Assembly: GCA_017416185.1 (NCBI GenBank)
Contig: JAFQDF010000033.1
Coordinates: 1 to 64,000, forward strand
DNA: 64,000 bases
Source: Clostridia bacterium
Lineage (GTDB): Bacteria; Bacillota; Clostridia; Oscillospirales; CAG-272
Direction: 5' to 3'
The translations under genes were made by a program, and so were the position numbers. Positions 16,583 to 26,494 of this stretch are shown one piece after another (positions within the stretch are counted from its first letter, which is position 1; each line of letters starts with the position of its first letter). Below the pieces are notes generated by a model. The model saw only the letters and a program-made list of their open reading frames with translations, was not told where the DNA came from and did no database searches.

Positions 16583-18430
16583 ATGATTTCAGATAAGATT
16601 TTAAAAAAAGTTTCAAAGCCCGGCAGATATATCGGCGGGGAATACGGACAGATATTAAAGGACAAAAAGGACATAAAGGCAAGGTGGGCATTCTGCTTTC
16701 CCGATACCTACGAGATAGGTATGAGCAATCTGGGTATGCGTATACTCTACGGCTCGCTTAACTCCTATCCCGATATATGGTGTGAAAGATGCTACACCCC
16801 TTGGGAGGATATGCAGAAGGAAATGAGAGAGAATAACATTCCTCTCTATGCTCTTGAAAGCGGCGATCCCCTTGGTGATTTTGATTTTGTGGCGTTTACT
16901 CTCCAGTATGAACTCTGCTATACAAACGTACTGACGATGCTTGATTTAGCGGGTATTCCCCTTATGTCAGCTGACAGAGGTGAGGAGCATCCCATCGTAA
17001 TCGGCGGCGGCCCCTGTGCTTACAACGCCGAGCCTGTGGCTGATTTCTTCGACATCTTCTCTATCGGAGAAGGCGAGGAGGCTCTGCCCGAGGTAACAAG
17101 GCTTTATATCGAGATGAAGGACACAGGCACATATACCCGTGAAGCCTTCCTTCACGAGGCGGCAAAGTTAGAGGGCTTCTACGTTCCTTCACTTTACACC
17201 GTAACATACAACGGGGACGGCAGTATTAAGGAATATACCCCCAAATACGACGACATCCCCGTAAAGATAAAAAAGAGAATAATCGAGGATATGGACAAGG
17301 CGTTTTTCCCCGACAAAGTGGTTATGCCCTATATCGAAACGGTACACGACCGCATAATGCTTGAGGTCTGCCGCGGCTGCTACAGAGGCTGCCGCTTCTG
17401 TCAGGCAGGAAATCTGTTCAGACCCGTGCGCCGCAAGAGCGTTGAGGTGTTAAATCAGCAGGCAAAGACCCTGTATGAAAACTGCGGCTATGACGAGATG
17501 TCCCTGACCTCTCTTTCTATATCCGACTATCCCTATCTTGAAGAGCTGTGCGACACACTTCTTTGCTGGACAGAGGATAAGAAGGTAAGTATGTCCTTGC
17601 CTTCGCTTCGTATAGATTCATTTTCAAAAGAGCTTATGGACCGTATTTCTTCGGTTCGCAGTTCAGGTCTTACCTTTGCTCCCGAGGCAGGTACACAGAG
17701 ACTTCGTGACGTTATAAATAAAGGTGTATGCGAGGAAGATCTGATGAACGCTGCAAAAATAGCCTTTGGCGGCGGCAAGAGTCTTGTGAAGCTCTACTTT
17801 ATGTTGGGACTTCCCACCGAGACAAACGAGGACCTTTGCGGCATAGCAACAATGGCAGAACACGTGCTTGACGCCTACTATCAAAACCCCGACCGCAAGA
17901 AGGGATCTAAGCCTCCGCAGGTGACCATAAGCGTAGCATCATTTATCCCCAAGCCCTTCACTCCCTTCCAGTGGGAGCCTCAGGATGACCTCGATACTCT
18001 GCTTGAAAAGCAGAAATATCTCGGCTCCAAGATAACCAACCGTAAGATAAAATACAACTGGCACGAAGCAAAGGTATCCCGACTTGAAGCGGTGTTTGCC
18101 CGCGGCGACAGAAAGCTGTCAAAGGCGATACTTGAAGCACATAAGCAGGGTATGATGTTCGACTCCTGGGATGAATACTTCAACTACGAAAAGTGGATGG
18201 AAATATTCAAATCAGTTGATATAGACCCCTCCTTCTATGCCAACCGCCGTTTTGGTGACGATGAAGTTCTCCCTTGGGATATCATCGACATCGGCGTGAC
18301 AAAATCCTTCCTCCTGCGTGAGAAGAAGGCGGCATATGAGGAAAGACCCACACCCAACTGTGTAGAAAAATGCTCAGGCTGCGGTGCCAATAAGCTGGGA
18401 GGTGAAAATTCGTGTTGTCCGAAAATATAA
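16583..18430 (+). CDS. Radical SAM protein (TIGR03960-like)
   Basis: About 615 residues. The radical SAM cluster motif CYRGCRFC (C-x3-C-x2-C) is near residue 263, preceded by a B12-binding-like N-terminal half (MSNLGMRILYGSLN, IGGGPCAYNAEPVADFFD). The C-terminus is cysteine-rich (CVEKCSGCG...CC). This matches the uncharacterised TIGR03960 family, nearly always encoded beside a TIGR03936/DUF2344 protein, as here. The ATG at 16583 follows TTAGGATT. The next gene overlaps its end. Substrate unknown. Confidence 0.82.
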   Translation: MISDKILKKVSKPGRYIGGEYGQILKDKKDIKARWAFCFPDTYEIGMSNLGMRILYGSLNSYPDIWCERCYTPWEDMQKEMRENNIPLYALESGDPLGDFDFVAFTLQYELCYTNVLTMLDLAGIPLMSADRGEEHPIVIGGGPCAYNAEPVADFFDIFSIGEGEEALPEVTRLYIEMKDTGTYTREAFLHEAAKLEGFYVPSLYTVTYNGDGSIKEYTPKYDDIPVKIKKRIIEDMDKAFFPDKVVMPYIETVHDRIMLEVCRGCYRGCRFCQAGNLFRPVRRKSVEVLNQQAKTLYENCGYDEMSLTSLSISDYPYLEELCDTLLCWTEDKKVSMSLPSLRIDSFSKELMDRISSVRSSGLTFAPEAGTQRLRDVINKGVCEEDLMNAAKIAFGGGKSLVKLYFMLGLPTETNEDLCGIATMAEHVLDAYYQNPDRKKGSKPPQVTISVASFIPKPFTPFQWEPQDDLDTLLEKQKYLGSKITNRKIKYNWHEAKVSRLEAVFARGDRKLSKAILEAHKQGMMFDSWDEYFNYEKWMEIFKSVDIDPSFYANRRFGDDEVLPWDIIDIGVTKSFLLREKKAAYEERPTPNCVEKCSGCGANKLGGENSCCPKI

Positions 18431-19101
18431 CGCAGCAAGTGCTGCACCCAAACTCGCACGAAGATAAGTGCGAACAAACCTCACGCAACATTGTTTTGCC
18501 TAAACCTGTACGAATCAAATTTGAAAAGATGAACGTCCTTAAATTCATCTCTCACCTTGACGTTACGCGTACAATGAAGACCGCTCTTACCCGTGCAGGC
18601 ATCCCCGTATGGTACACCGAAGGATTCAATCCCCATCCCAAGATGATATTCTCTCTGCCTCTGTCTATAGGCACCGAGAGCGTATGCGAGTATCTTGACA
18701 TCAAGATCACAGAGCCTATGTCCCACGAGGAGATAAAGAGCCGTCTGGGCGCGGCTCTCACCTCTGATATGGCTGTAACCGAGGTATATTCTCCCAAGAT
18801 GAAGTTTCAGGAGATAGCCTACGCCCTCTACGAGGTAACACCCTATGAGCCTTACGATCTTTCACCCCTTGATACCGAAAAGGTCATAGTGAAAAAGCAT
18901 TCCAAGAAGGGCGAGATAGAGATCGACCTTAAAGAGCGTATCAAGTCTATCGAGGTAAAGGACGGAAAAATTATGATCTTGGGTCGTGCCGACCAGCTCA
19001 ACTACCTTAACCCCGAGCAGGTTATGGCTCTGACAGGCTGTACGGATCATAGAATTATAAGAAAAGAAATATACAACGAAAGAATGCAGATCTTTCGATA
19101 A
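18412..19101 (+). CDS. Radical-SAM-associated protein (TIGR03936 / DUF2344)
   Basis: 229 residues. The family's opening VRIKFEKMNVLKFISHLDVTRT starts near residue 33, and GFNPHPKMIFSLPLSIG is also present. The GTG at 18412 follows GGGAGGTGAAAATTC and lies inside the end of the radical SAM gene, so the pair is translationally coupled. The 32 residues before the family core are unusual; a later start at KFEKM (Met40) would lack them. Function unknown; presumed partner of the upstream enzyme. Confidence 0.8.
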   Translation: MLSENITQQVLHPNSHEDKCEQTSRNIVLPKPVRIKFEKMNVLKFISHLDVTRTMKTALTRAGIPVWYTEGFNPHPKMIFSLPLSIGTESVCEYLDIKITEPMSHEEIKSRLGAALTSDMAVTEVYSPKMKFQEIAYALYEVTPYEPYDLSPLDTEKVIVKKHSKKGEIEIDLKERIKSIEVKDGKIMILGRADQLNYLNPEQVMALTGCTDHRIIRKEIYNERMQIFR

Positions 19102-19114
19102 TGCATAAAAGGAA

Positions 19115-19136
19115 GAAAACCGCCAAAGCGGTTTTC
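19115..19136 (+). terminator. Hairpin after the DUF2344 gene
   Basis: GAAAACCGC (19115-19123) pairs with GCGGTTTTC (19128-19136). No T tract; it is followed by the TTCACTATTCAC repeat string. Confidence 0.45.
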
Positions 19137-19140
19137 AACC

Positions 19141-19239
19141 TTCACTATTCACTATTATCTATTCTCTATTCACTATTCACTTGTTATATAAAACCGATAG
19201 TTAGTGAATAGTGAATAATGAATAGTGAATAATGAATAA
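19141..19239. repeat. Inverted TGAATAR/TTCACTA strings before the ABC-F gene
   Basis: The left half (19141-19181) repeats TTCACTA/TTCTCTA and the right half (19202-19239) repeats TGAATAG/TGAATAA. The halves are roughly complementary, so the region can fold into a long imperfect stem around TTATATAAAACCGATAG. Confidence 0.7.
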
Positions 19240-19268
19240 CCGATAAACAGTTGAAAGGAATTATATAA

Positions 19269-20867
19269 ATGATATCAACAAACGATCTCTCACTTCAGTA
19301 CGGCGGAAGAACTCTGTTCAAAAATGCTAACCTTTCATTTACCCCCGGTAACTGCTACGGTATCATCGGAGCAAACGGCGCGGGTAAATCCACACTTTTA
19401 AAGATCCTCTCCGGCGAGATAGAATCCACCTCGGGCGAAGTATTCCGTGATCCCAAGGAACGTATGTCTGTACTCAAGCAGGACCACTTTATGTTTGACG
19501 AGCATACCGTTCTTAAGACCGTAATTCTCGGTAACACCGAGCTCTGCGACATTATGGACAAGAAGGAATACTACTACTCCAAGGAGGAAATGACCGAGGA
19601 GGAGGGTATGATCCTCTGTGACCTCGAGGAACGCTTTGCCGAGCTTGACGGCTGGACCGCAGAGTCGGATGCGGAAATTCTCTTAAACTCCCTCGGTATC
19701 ACAAGCGAGTATCACTATATGCTGATGTCTGAATGCCCTTCTGATATCAAGGTAAAGGTACTGCTTGCACAGGCACTTTTCGGCAACCCCGACATCCTTC
19801 TTATGGACGAGCCTACAAACCATCTTGACCTTGAGACCATCGCCTGGCTTGAGGACTTCCTTATAGACTTCCCCAACACGGTCATCGTCGTTTCCCACGA
19901 CCGTCACTTCTTAAATAAGATCTGTACACATATCGTTGACGTTGACTTCGGTAAGATAACCACAGTTGTAGGTAACTACGATTTCTGGTTTGAATACACC
20001 CAGATAAGACAGCGTCAGATCAAGGAACAGAACAAGAAGGCAGAGCAGAAGATCAAGGAGCTTCAGGAATTCATTTCCCGATTCTCCGCAAATGCAAGTA
20101 AGCATAAGCAGGCTACCAGCCGTAAGAAGCTGCTTGATAACATCTCTCTTGAGGCTGAGGAGGTTTCTTCAAGAAGATTCCCCTATATTGCCTTCAAGCC
20201 TACCCGTGAGATCGGTAACGAGGTTCTTACCGTTACTAATCTTTCAAAAACCATAGGTGACCGTAAGGTCCTTGACAACGTAAGCTTTATCATCCGTCCC
20301 GACGATAAGGTTGCATTTGTAGGAAGCGACCCTGTGGCAAGAACGACACTCTTCTCTATACTTGCAGGCGAGATGGAGCCTGACGAGGGCGAGATCAAGT
20401 GGGGCGTTACCACATCCCAGTCCTACTTCCCCACCGATAACTCAAAATACTTTGACGGCTGTGAGGACTCCCTTATCGACTGGGTAAGAAACTACAGCGA
20501 CCTTGTTTACGAGGCAGACGTGCGCGGCTGGCTCGGCAGACTTCTCTTCTCAGGTGATGAGGCAGCCAAGAGCGCAAAGGTGCTTTCGGGTGGTGAGAGA
20601 GTAAGATGTATGCTCTGTAAAATGATGCTTGAGGCGGCAAACGTGCTTATCCTTGACGAGCCCACCGACCACCTTGACCTTGAGTCTATTCAGGCTCTCA
20701 ACAAGGGGCTGACAGAGTTCACCGAAACAATCCTCTTCTGCTCCCACGACCATCAGTTCACCGAGACTATCGCAAACCGTATCATCGACGTAACTCCCGG
20801 TCACTTCTACGACAAGCAGACAAACTATGACTCATATGTTGCCGAAATAACAGGCAGACAGGACTAA
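19269..20867 (+). CDS. ABC-F family ATPase
   Basis: 532-residue soluble protein with two ABC domains and no membrane segment, typical of ribosome-associated ABC-F factors. Domain 1 has Walker A GANGAGKST near residue 36 and Walker B ILLMDEPTNHLDLE. Domain 2 has GSDPVARTT in the Walker A position (the usual lysine is absent), signature LSGGERVR and Walker B LILDEPTDHLDLE. The first domain's signature position reads SDIKVKVLLAQ rather than LSGGE. Those two departures suggest asymmetric ATP sites. Start follows GAAAGGAATTATATAA. Confidence 0.88.
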   Translation: MISTNDLSLQYGGRTLFKNANLSFTPGNCYGIIGANGAGKSTLLKILSGEIESTSGEVFRDPKERMSVLKQDHFMFDEHTVLKTVILGNTELCDIMDKKEYYYSKEEMTEEEGMILCDLEERFAELDGWTAESDAEILLNSLGITSEYHYMLMSECPSDIKVKVLLAQALFGNPDILLMDEPTNHLDLETIAWLEDFLIDFPNTVIVVSHDRHFLNKICTHIVDVDFGKITTVVGNYDFWFEYTQIRQRQIKEQNKKAEQKIKELQEFISRFSANASKHKQATSRKKLLDNISLEAEEVSSRRFPYIAFKPTREIGNEVLTVTNLSKTIGDRKVLDNVSFIIRPDDKVAFVGSDPVARTTLFSILAGEMEPDEGEIKWGVTTSQSYFPTDNSKYFDGCEDSLIDWVRNYSDLVYEADVRGWLGRLLFSGDEAAKSAKVLSGGERVRCMLCKMMLEAANVLILDEPTDHLDLESIQALNKGLTEFTETILFCSHDHQFTETIANRIIDVTPGHFYDKQTNYDSYVAEITGRQD

Positions 20868-20879
20868 GCTCTGCTCTAT

Positions 20880-20929
20880 ATAATCGGGCGAGGTACAGCT
20901 AAAACCGATTATTGTCACACAAGGATAAA
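20880..20929 (+). repeat. Conserved 50-nt intergenic motif, copy B
   Basis: Ungapped match to 13635-13684 (38 of 50 identical). Sits 12 nt after the ABC-F stop and just before a terminator. Confidence 0.6.
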
Positions 20930-20949
20930 GAAAAATACAGACAATTATA

Positions 20950-20977
20950 AAAAGTCTCCCATAAGGGAGACTTTTTT
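20950..20977. terminator. Bidirectional terminator between the ABC-F gene and the atp operon
   Basis: AAAGTCTCCC pairs with GGGAGACTTT across ATAA, with T runs on both strands. It lies between two convergent transcription units. Confidence 0.88.
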
Positions 20978-21000
20978 CCTTAATTTTGCATTTAGAATTT

Positions 21001-21273
21001 TTAATTTTGGATTTTCTCTGTTACCACCGTAACCGTATCATTTTCAACGGTGGCAAATCCGCCGTCGGTAATGCGGGAAAAGATCTCTTTTCCTTCTATA
21101 AAAGCGGTAACGGGACCTTTGTCAAGAGAGATAAGCGACTTTATATGACCTGAGCGTATACCCATACTTCCGCCGCCCTGACCCATATTGTCATCAGCGA
21201 CCGTCAGGTGTACCGAATCACATTCTACGGGTGTTTCGCAGCCGTCCTTTGAAATTATTTTTAAGGTCAGCAT
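21001..21273 (-). CDS. atpC: F-type ATP synthase epsilon subunit, short form
   Basis: 90 residues, the last gene of the atp operon. It covers the N-terminal beta-sandwich that contacts gamma and the c-ring (LTLKIISKDG, SMGIRSGH, TDGGFATVENDTVTVVTE). Bacterial epsilon is usually about 130-140 residues; here the C-terminal helical hairpin, which can insert into F1 and inhibit ATP hydrolysis, is missing. The stop codon is followed by noncoding DNA and a terminator, so this looks natural rather than a frameshift. It starts just after atpD. Confidence 0.85.
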   Translation of the reverse strand: MLTLKIISKDGCETPVECDSVHLTVADDNMGQGGGSMGIRSGHIKSLISLDKGPVTAFIEGKEIFSRITDGGFATVENDTVTVVTEKIQN

Positions 21274-21276
21274 AGC

Positions 21277-22757
<1,481 letters not shown>

Positions 22758-22781
22758 TTCCTTAACTTTGCACTTTGCACT

Positions 22782-23603
22782 CTAAACATCTGCCTCCGCA
22801 GATGTTTCAATAACATCTGCCGTAACCGCGCTCTGCCGCAGACGGTTTATCTCACCCTCCAGCCTTTCGCAATATTCGGTTGCGGTATCAAAGGCGGAGC
22901 GCATAGTCATAAGAGTTGATGCCTGTGCTCCGAGAGCGTTTTCAAGCACCAATTCGTATATCATAGAGCCGAATACCGTCATCGCGGTTTTTGATATCAC
23001 CGTGTCGCGGTCGGGAGCAAAAAGCAGTCCCGTATCCTCTCCGTCCTCCCCCCTTGAGACGAACAGCTCGCACCGAGAGGGCTTTTGGGTCATCATATTA
23101 TGATACTTCTGATATATCACGATCACCCTTGATACCTTACCCTCGCTTCGCCAAAGAGCGATGTCGTCAAGGAGCATATTGCTTTCTTCATAAGAAGGAA
23201 CATCATCAAAAACGTATTCTTTTTCTATGGGAATATCCTTTTTCTTAAAAAAGCTTGCCGCTTTTTTTCCTACCGTCACAAGGACAAGATCCTTAATTTC
23301 GGAGATATGTCCGTGTGCGTAGTTAAGAAGCTCGGAATTGTAGCTTCCGCACATTCCCTTGTTTGCCGCCATAACCACCACAAGGGTCGGTGCGTCGGGG
23401 TCAGCCGCGGAAAGCACGTTTACAAAGCTTGCTTCATATTTGCGGTATATGCTCTCACACTCTCTGCCGTAAAGAGAAAAGTCGGAATATATACCGTTTA
23501 GCTTGGAGAACTTGACGGTGGATACCGTCTTCATAGCCTTGGTCAGCTTACGGGTGGAACGGATACCCCGAAGCTGTTTTTTTAGATTCTGAACGGCGGG
23601 CAT
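22782..23603 (-). CDS. atpG: F-type ATP synthase gamma subunit
   Basis: Central rotor shaft, 273 residues. The N-terminal helix (LKKQLRGIRSTRKLTKAMKTVS) and C-terminal helix (ASTLMTMRSAFDTATEYCERLEGEINRLRQ) are both recognisable. The start lies 2 nt after the stop of the fused alpha gene. Slightly shorter than the usual 285-290 residues; the difference is in the middle Rossmann-like part. Confidence 0.92.
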   Translation of the reverse strand: MPAVQNLKKQLRGIRSTRKLTKAMKTVSTVKFSKLNGIYSDFSLYGRECESIYRKYEASFVNVLSAADPDAPTLVVVMAANKGMCGSYNSELLNYAHGHISEIKDLVLVTVGKKAASFFKKKDIPIEKEYVFDDVPSYEESNMLLDDIALWRSEGKVSRVIVIYQKYHNMMTQKPSRCELFVSRGEDGEDTGLLFAPDRDTVISKTAMTVFGSMIYELVLENALGAQASTLMTMRSAFDTATEYCERLEGEINRLRQSAVTADVIETSAEADV

Positions 23604-23605
23604 AG

Positions 23606-25816
23606 CTATTCACCCATTCTGTAGCCGTCAAGAGCAGCTCTCATTTCGCTCAGAAGAGTACCGTCCGCCTTGGCACCTGTTTTTAACTTGTGCACAAGAG
23701 ATGTATGTTCGGATTCAAAATAGGGGAACAGGCCCTTTTCGTAGCTGTCCATACGGTCAAGGGGTACCTCACGGGCATAACCCTCGGAAACAGCGAAGAG
23801 CAGAAGCGCCTGCTGCCAGTCCTCTAAGGGCTGATATCTGTTCTGCTTCAGAGCCTCCATAAGTCTTGCACCCGAATCAAGGGTGATACGGGTGGTCTCG
23901 TCTATATCCGAGCCAAGCTGAGTAAAGTCGGCAAGCTCACGGTACTGAGCGAGCTTGGTTCTGAGACTTGACGCCATCTGCTTCATAAGCTTGGTCTGAG
24001 CGGCACCGCCCACACGGGAAACCGAAAGTCCCACGTTGATAGCAGGTCTCTGTCCTTCGTGGAAGAGGTCGGCTTCGAGGAATATCTGACCGTCAGTTAT
24101 GGATATTACGTTTGTAGGAATATAAGCGGAGATATCACCTGCCAGAGTCTCGATGATAGGCAGAGCGGTTATAGAGCCGCCTCCAAGCTCGGGGGACAGG
24201 TGAGCGCTTCGTTCAAGAAGTCTGGAATGGAGATAGAATATATCTCCGGGGTATGCCTCACGTCCCGAGGGACGGTGAAGAAGAAGTGAAAGCTCACGGT
24301 ATGCCACCGCGTGCTTTGAAAGATCGTCATAAATGATAAGCACGTCTCTGCCCGAATACATAAAGTATTCTGCCATAGCAGTACCCGCAAAGGGAGCGAT
24401 ATACTGGGTAGCCGCAGAACCGGAGGCAGGTGCGGCAACGATGGTGGTATACTCCATAGCGCCGTACTTGGTAAGCTTATCCTTGATGTCGGCTATAGTG
24501 GTATCCTTCTGACCTATGGCAACGTATATACAGATAACGTCCTTGCCCTTCTGGTTAATGATAGTGTCCACCGCTATAGCAGACTTACCCGTCTGACGGT
24601 CACCGATAATAAGCTCACGCTGACCGCGTCCGATAGGAACGAGGGCGTCTATCGCCTTGATACCTGTATGAAGCGGCTTATCTACTGCCGCACGGTCAAG
24701 TATGCCGGGGGCTTTACACTCAATAGGTCTCTTTTCGGTGCAATGTATATAACCCTCGCCGTCAATGGGATTACCTCTGGGGTCAACGACTCTGCCAAGC
24801 AGTCCCTCACCTACGGGTACGGAGGCGATTCTGCCTACGCGTCGAACGGGGCTGCCGCTGTCTATATGCTCGTATTCACCGAAGATAACGCATCCGATAC
24901 GCTCGGGCTGGATATCCAACACCATTCCGCGCTCGCCGCAGTCAAACTCGACTACCTCGCCGTACATAATGTCGGCAAGACCGTCCATCCAGCAGATACC
25001 GTCGGATATCTGAATAACTCTGCCAAGCTGATAGGTACGTATCTCGGGACTGTGTATTCTTGCCTGACTTGCAAAGGCTGCATATACCTCACCGTAGGCA
25101 TCCTCGCTGGTAACAGGCTCACTTTTGACCCTGTCGTGATAGTGATATATCTCGTCAAGGACGGTACCGTCATACACCGTATCACCTATACGAAGGCGCA
25201 GACCACCTATAAGAGAAGGATCCTCACGTACCCAAAGGGAGGTCTTACCGTTAACACTTTCAAGAAGCTTGGTGGTAGCCTCGTCAACCTTTTTCACCAG
25301 AGCCTCGTCAAGAGTATAAGCGGAGGTAAGGGTAACGTAAAGCACGTCGTGACGGCGAAGATAAGACATATCTCCGGGGGTGAGCTTTATCATAGAAAGG
25401 ATACGGTCTATCTGATCTGCTTCCTTTGCTCTCATAACCGAAAGATAAGGCTCACGGACAAAGACCTCGGCAACAGAGGTCTTAAGTGCATCAAAGAATT
25501 TTCTTCTTGTTTTCTGAATCATCAGACGGCGCATTTCCTTGCACTCACGCTCACCGAAGGAGTGAATGTCTGCAAGCTTTTCGTCCGTCTGCTTTTTTGC
25601 CTCGGCAAGCTCTGCTGCGTTTTCCGGAACACTCTCCTCAAGCATCGGCTCAGTAAAGACGGGAAGCTCCGTTTTTTCAAGCTCCTCTGCTTCATCGAGA
25701 TCTCGCAGTATTGCCTCACGGCGATTTTTGAACAATCTGATAATAGTCTTACGGGCAAAGATAATAATTATCGCCGCAAGTATCAGAAAGTTTATTATTA
25801 CATATTGGATCTTCAT
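23606..25816 (-). CDS. atpA: b'-delta-alpha fusion subunit of F-type ATP synthase
   Basis: 736 residues in one uninterrupted frame. Residues 1-25 form a b-type membrane helix (YVIINFLILAAIIIIFARK). Residues 26-150 are charged and helical. About 155-232 is the C-terminal domain of delta, with VREDPSLIGGLRLRIGDTVY. From about 245 onward is a complete alpha subunit, with YQLGRVIQISDGI, Walker A GDRQTGKSA near residue 396, and a full C-terminal domain. The six-helix N-terminal domain of delta is not evident. Alpha alone is usually about 500 residues. No separate atpH or atpA exists in the operon; a separate atpF is just upstream. Start ATG follows AAAAGGATAAGCT. I saw no convincing internal start for free alpha. 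Mycobacteria fuse b and delta; I know of no described b-delta-alpha case. Confidence 0.9.
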   Translation of the reverse strand: MKIQYVIINFLILAAIIIIFARKTIIRLFKNRREAILRDLDEAEELEKTELPVFTEPMLEESVPENAAELAEAKKQTDEKLADIHSFGERECKEMRRLMIQKTRRKFFDALKTSVAEVFVREPYLSVMRAKEADQIDRILSMIKLTPGDMSYLRRHDVLYVTLTSAYTLDEALVKKVDEATTKLLESVNGKTSLWVREDPSLIGGLRLRIGDTVYDGTVLDEIYHYHDRVKSEPVTSEDAYGEVYAAFASQARIHSPEIRTYQLGRVIQISDGICWMDGLADIMYGEVVEFDCGERGMVLDIQPERIGCVIFGEYEHIDSGSPVRRVGRIASVPVGEGLLGRVVDPRGNPIDGEGYIHCTEKRPIECKAPGILDRAAVDKPLHTGIKAIDALVPIGRGQRELIIGDRQTGKSAIAVDTIINQKGKDVICIYVAIGQKDTTIADIKDKLTKYGAMEYTTIVAAPASGSAATQYIAPFAGTAMAEYFMYSGRDVLIIYDDLSKHAVAYRELSLLLHRPSGREAYPGDIFYLHSRLLERSAHLSPELGGGSITALPIIETLAGDISAYIPTNVISITDGQIFLEADLFHEGQRPAINVGLSVSRVGGAAQTKLMKQMASSLRTKLAQYRELADFTQLGSDIDETTRITLDSGARLMEALKQNRYQPLEDWQQALLLFAVSEGYAREVPLDRMDSYEKGLFPYFESEHTSLVHKLKTGAKADGTLLSEMRAALDGYRMGE

Positions 25817-25819
25817 AGC

Positions 25820-26239
25820 TTATCCTTTTACGATTCTGTCCGCAAGCATAACCGCTAACTCCTCGGCGTGAGAGCTCAGCTTTGAAAGTATCTGTGCTTC
25901 TTCTTCCTCGGTTTTCTTACGGGCATCGTCTAACTTTTTAAGTCTGACCTCTTTTGCAGCCTCAACAGCCTTTTTACGGTCGGACTGAACCTTTTCCACT
26001 CTTTCCTTGATGAGCTTTTTCTCATTTGCCGCGTGTTCAGCCTTCTTTTCTGCCAAAAGTCTTTCGTTCTCGGCAATAAGGCTGTCACGTTCTGTCTTTT
26101 TTGCCTTTGCAGCCGCTATCTTCTCACGGCGCTTATCCATAATTTCAAGGACCGGCTTAAAGAGCAGGTTGTTGAGAATTATCATCAGAAGGATAAAGCA
26201 GATAACAGTCCATATAGTTACTGAAATCTGTATTGACAT
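25820..26239 (-). CDS. atpF: F-type ATP synthase b subunit
   Basis: Peripheral-stalk subunit, 139 residues. One N-terminal membrane helix (VICFILLMIILNNLLFKPVL) is followed by a long Lys/Glu-rich coiled coil (IMDKRREKIAAAKAKKTE). It would pair with the b'-like segment of the downstream fusion protein. The start has only a weak AAAAGAAA site. The next gene starts 3 nt after its stop. Confidence 0.9.
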   Translation of the reverse strand: MSIQISVTIWTVICFILLMIILNNLLFKPVLEIMDKRREKIAAAKAKKTERDSLIAENERLLAEKKAEHAANEKKLIKERVEKVQSDRKKAVEAAKEVRLKKLDDARKKTEEEEAQILSKLSSHAEELAVMLADRIVKG

Positions 26240-26245
26240 TTTCTT

Positions 26246-26473
26246 TTAGATTTTTGCAATAAGCATAAATGCGATAAGAAGGCCGTAGATGGTAAGAGCC
26301 TCCATAAGCGCAAGGGCGATAATAAGTGTGGATCTGATGTCCTTTGCGGAATCGGGCTGGCGGGCGATAGATTCCATAGCCGCCTTTGCGGTCTTGCCCT
26401 GTGCAAGAGCGGGTGCGATTGTACTAACTGCGATAGCAAGAGCCGCAGCGATTGCGATAAGTCCTTTTGTCAT
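26246..26473 (-). CDS. atpE: F-type ATP synthase c subunit
   Basis: 75-residue membrane rotor subunit with two helices joined by the polar loop ARQPD. The ion-binding carboxylate is the Glu in LMEALTIYGLLIAF, the form found in proton-type chloroplast rings. The Ser-Thr after Glu that marks sodium-type rings is replaced by Ala-Leu, although the helix-1 Gln (AQGK) is present. Proton use is therefore more likely, by inference. The start follows AAAGGAGATTATAAAA. Confidence 0.93.
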   Translation of the reverse strand: MTKGLIAIAAALAIAVSTIAPALAQGKTAKAAMESIARQPDSAKDIRSTLIIALALMEALTIYGLLIAFMLIAKI

Positions 26474-26494
26474 TTTTATAATCTCCTTTTATAA

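Noticed and set aside
24668-25858. A 396-codon plus-strand frame opposite the ATP synthase fusion gene
   Set aside because: The minus strand encodes recognisable delta and alpha motifs throughout, and the plus frame has no motif and no ribosome site.
26246-26473. Sodium-specific c-ring
   Set aside because: The Ser-Thr after the essential Glu is replaced by Ala-Leu, as in proton-type rings; the helix-1 Gln alone is not decisive.
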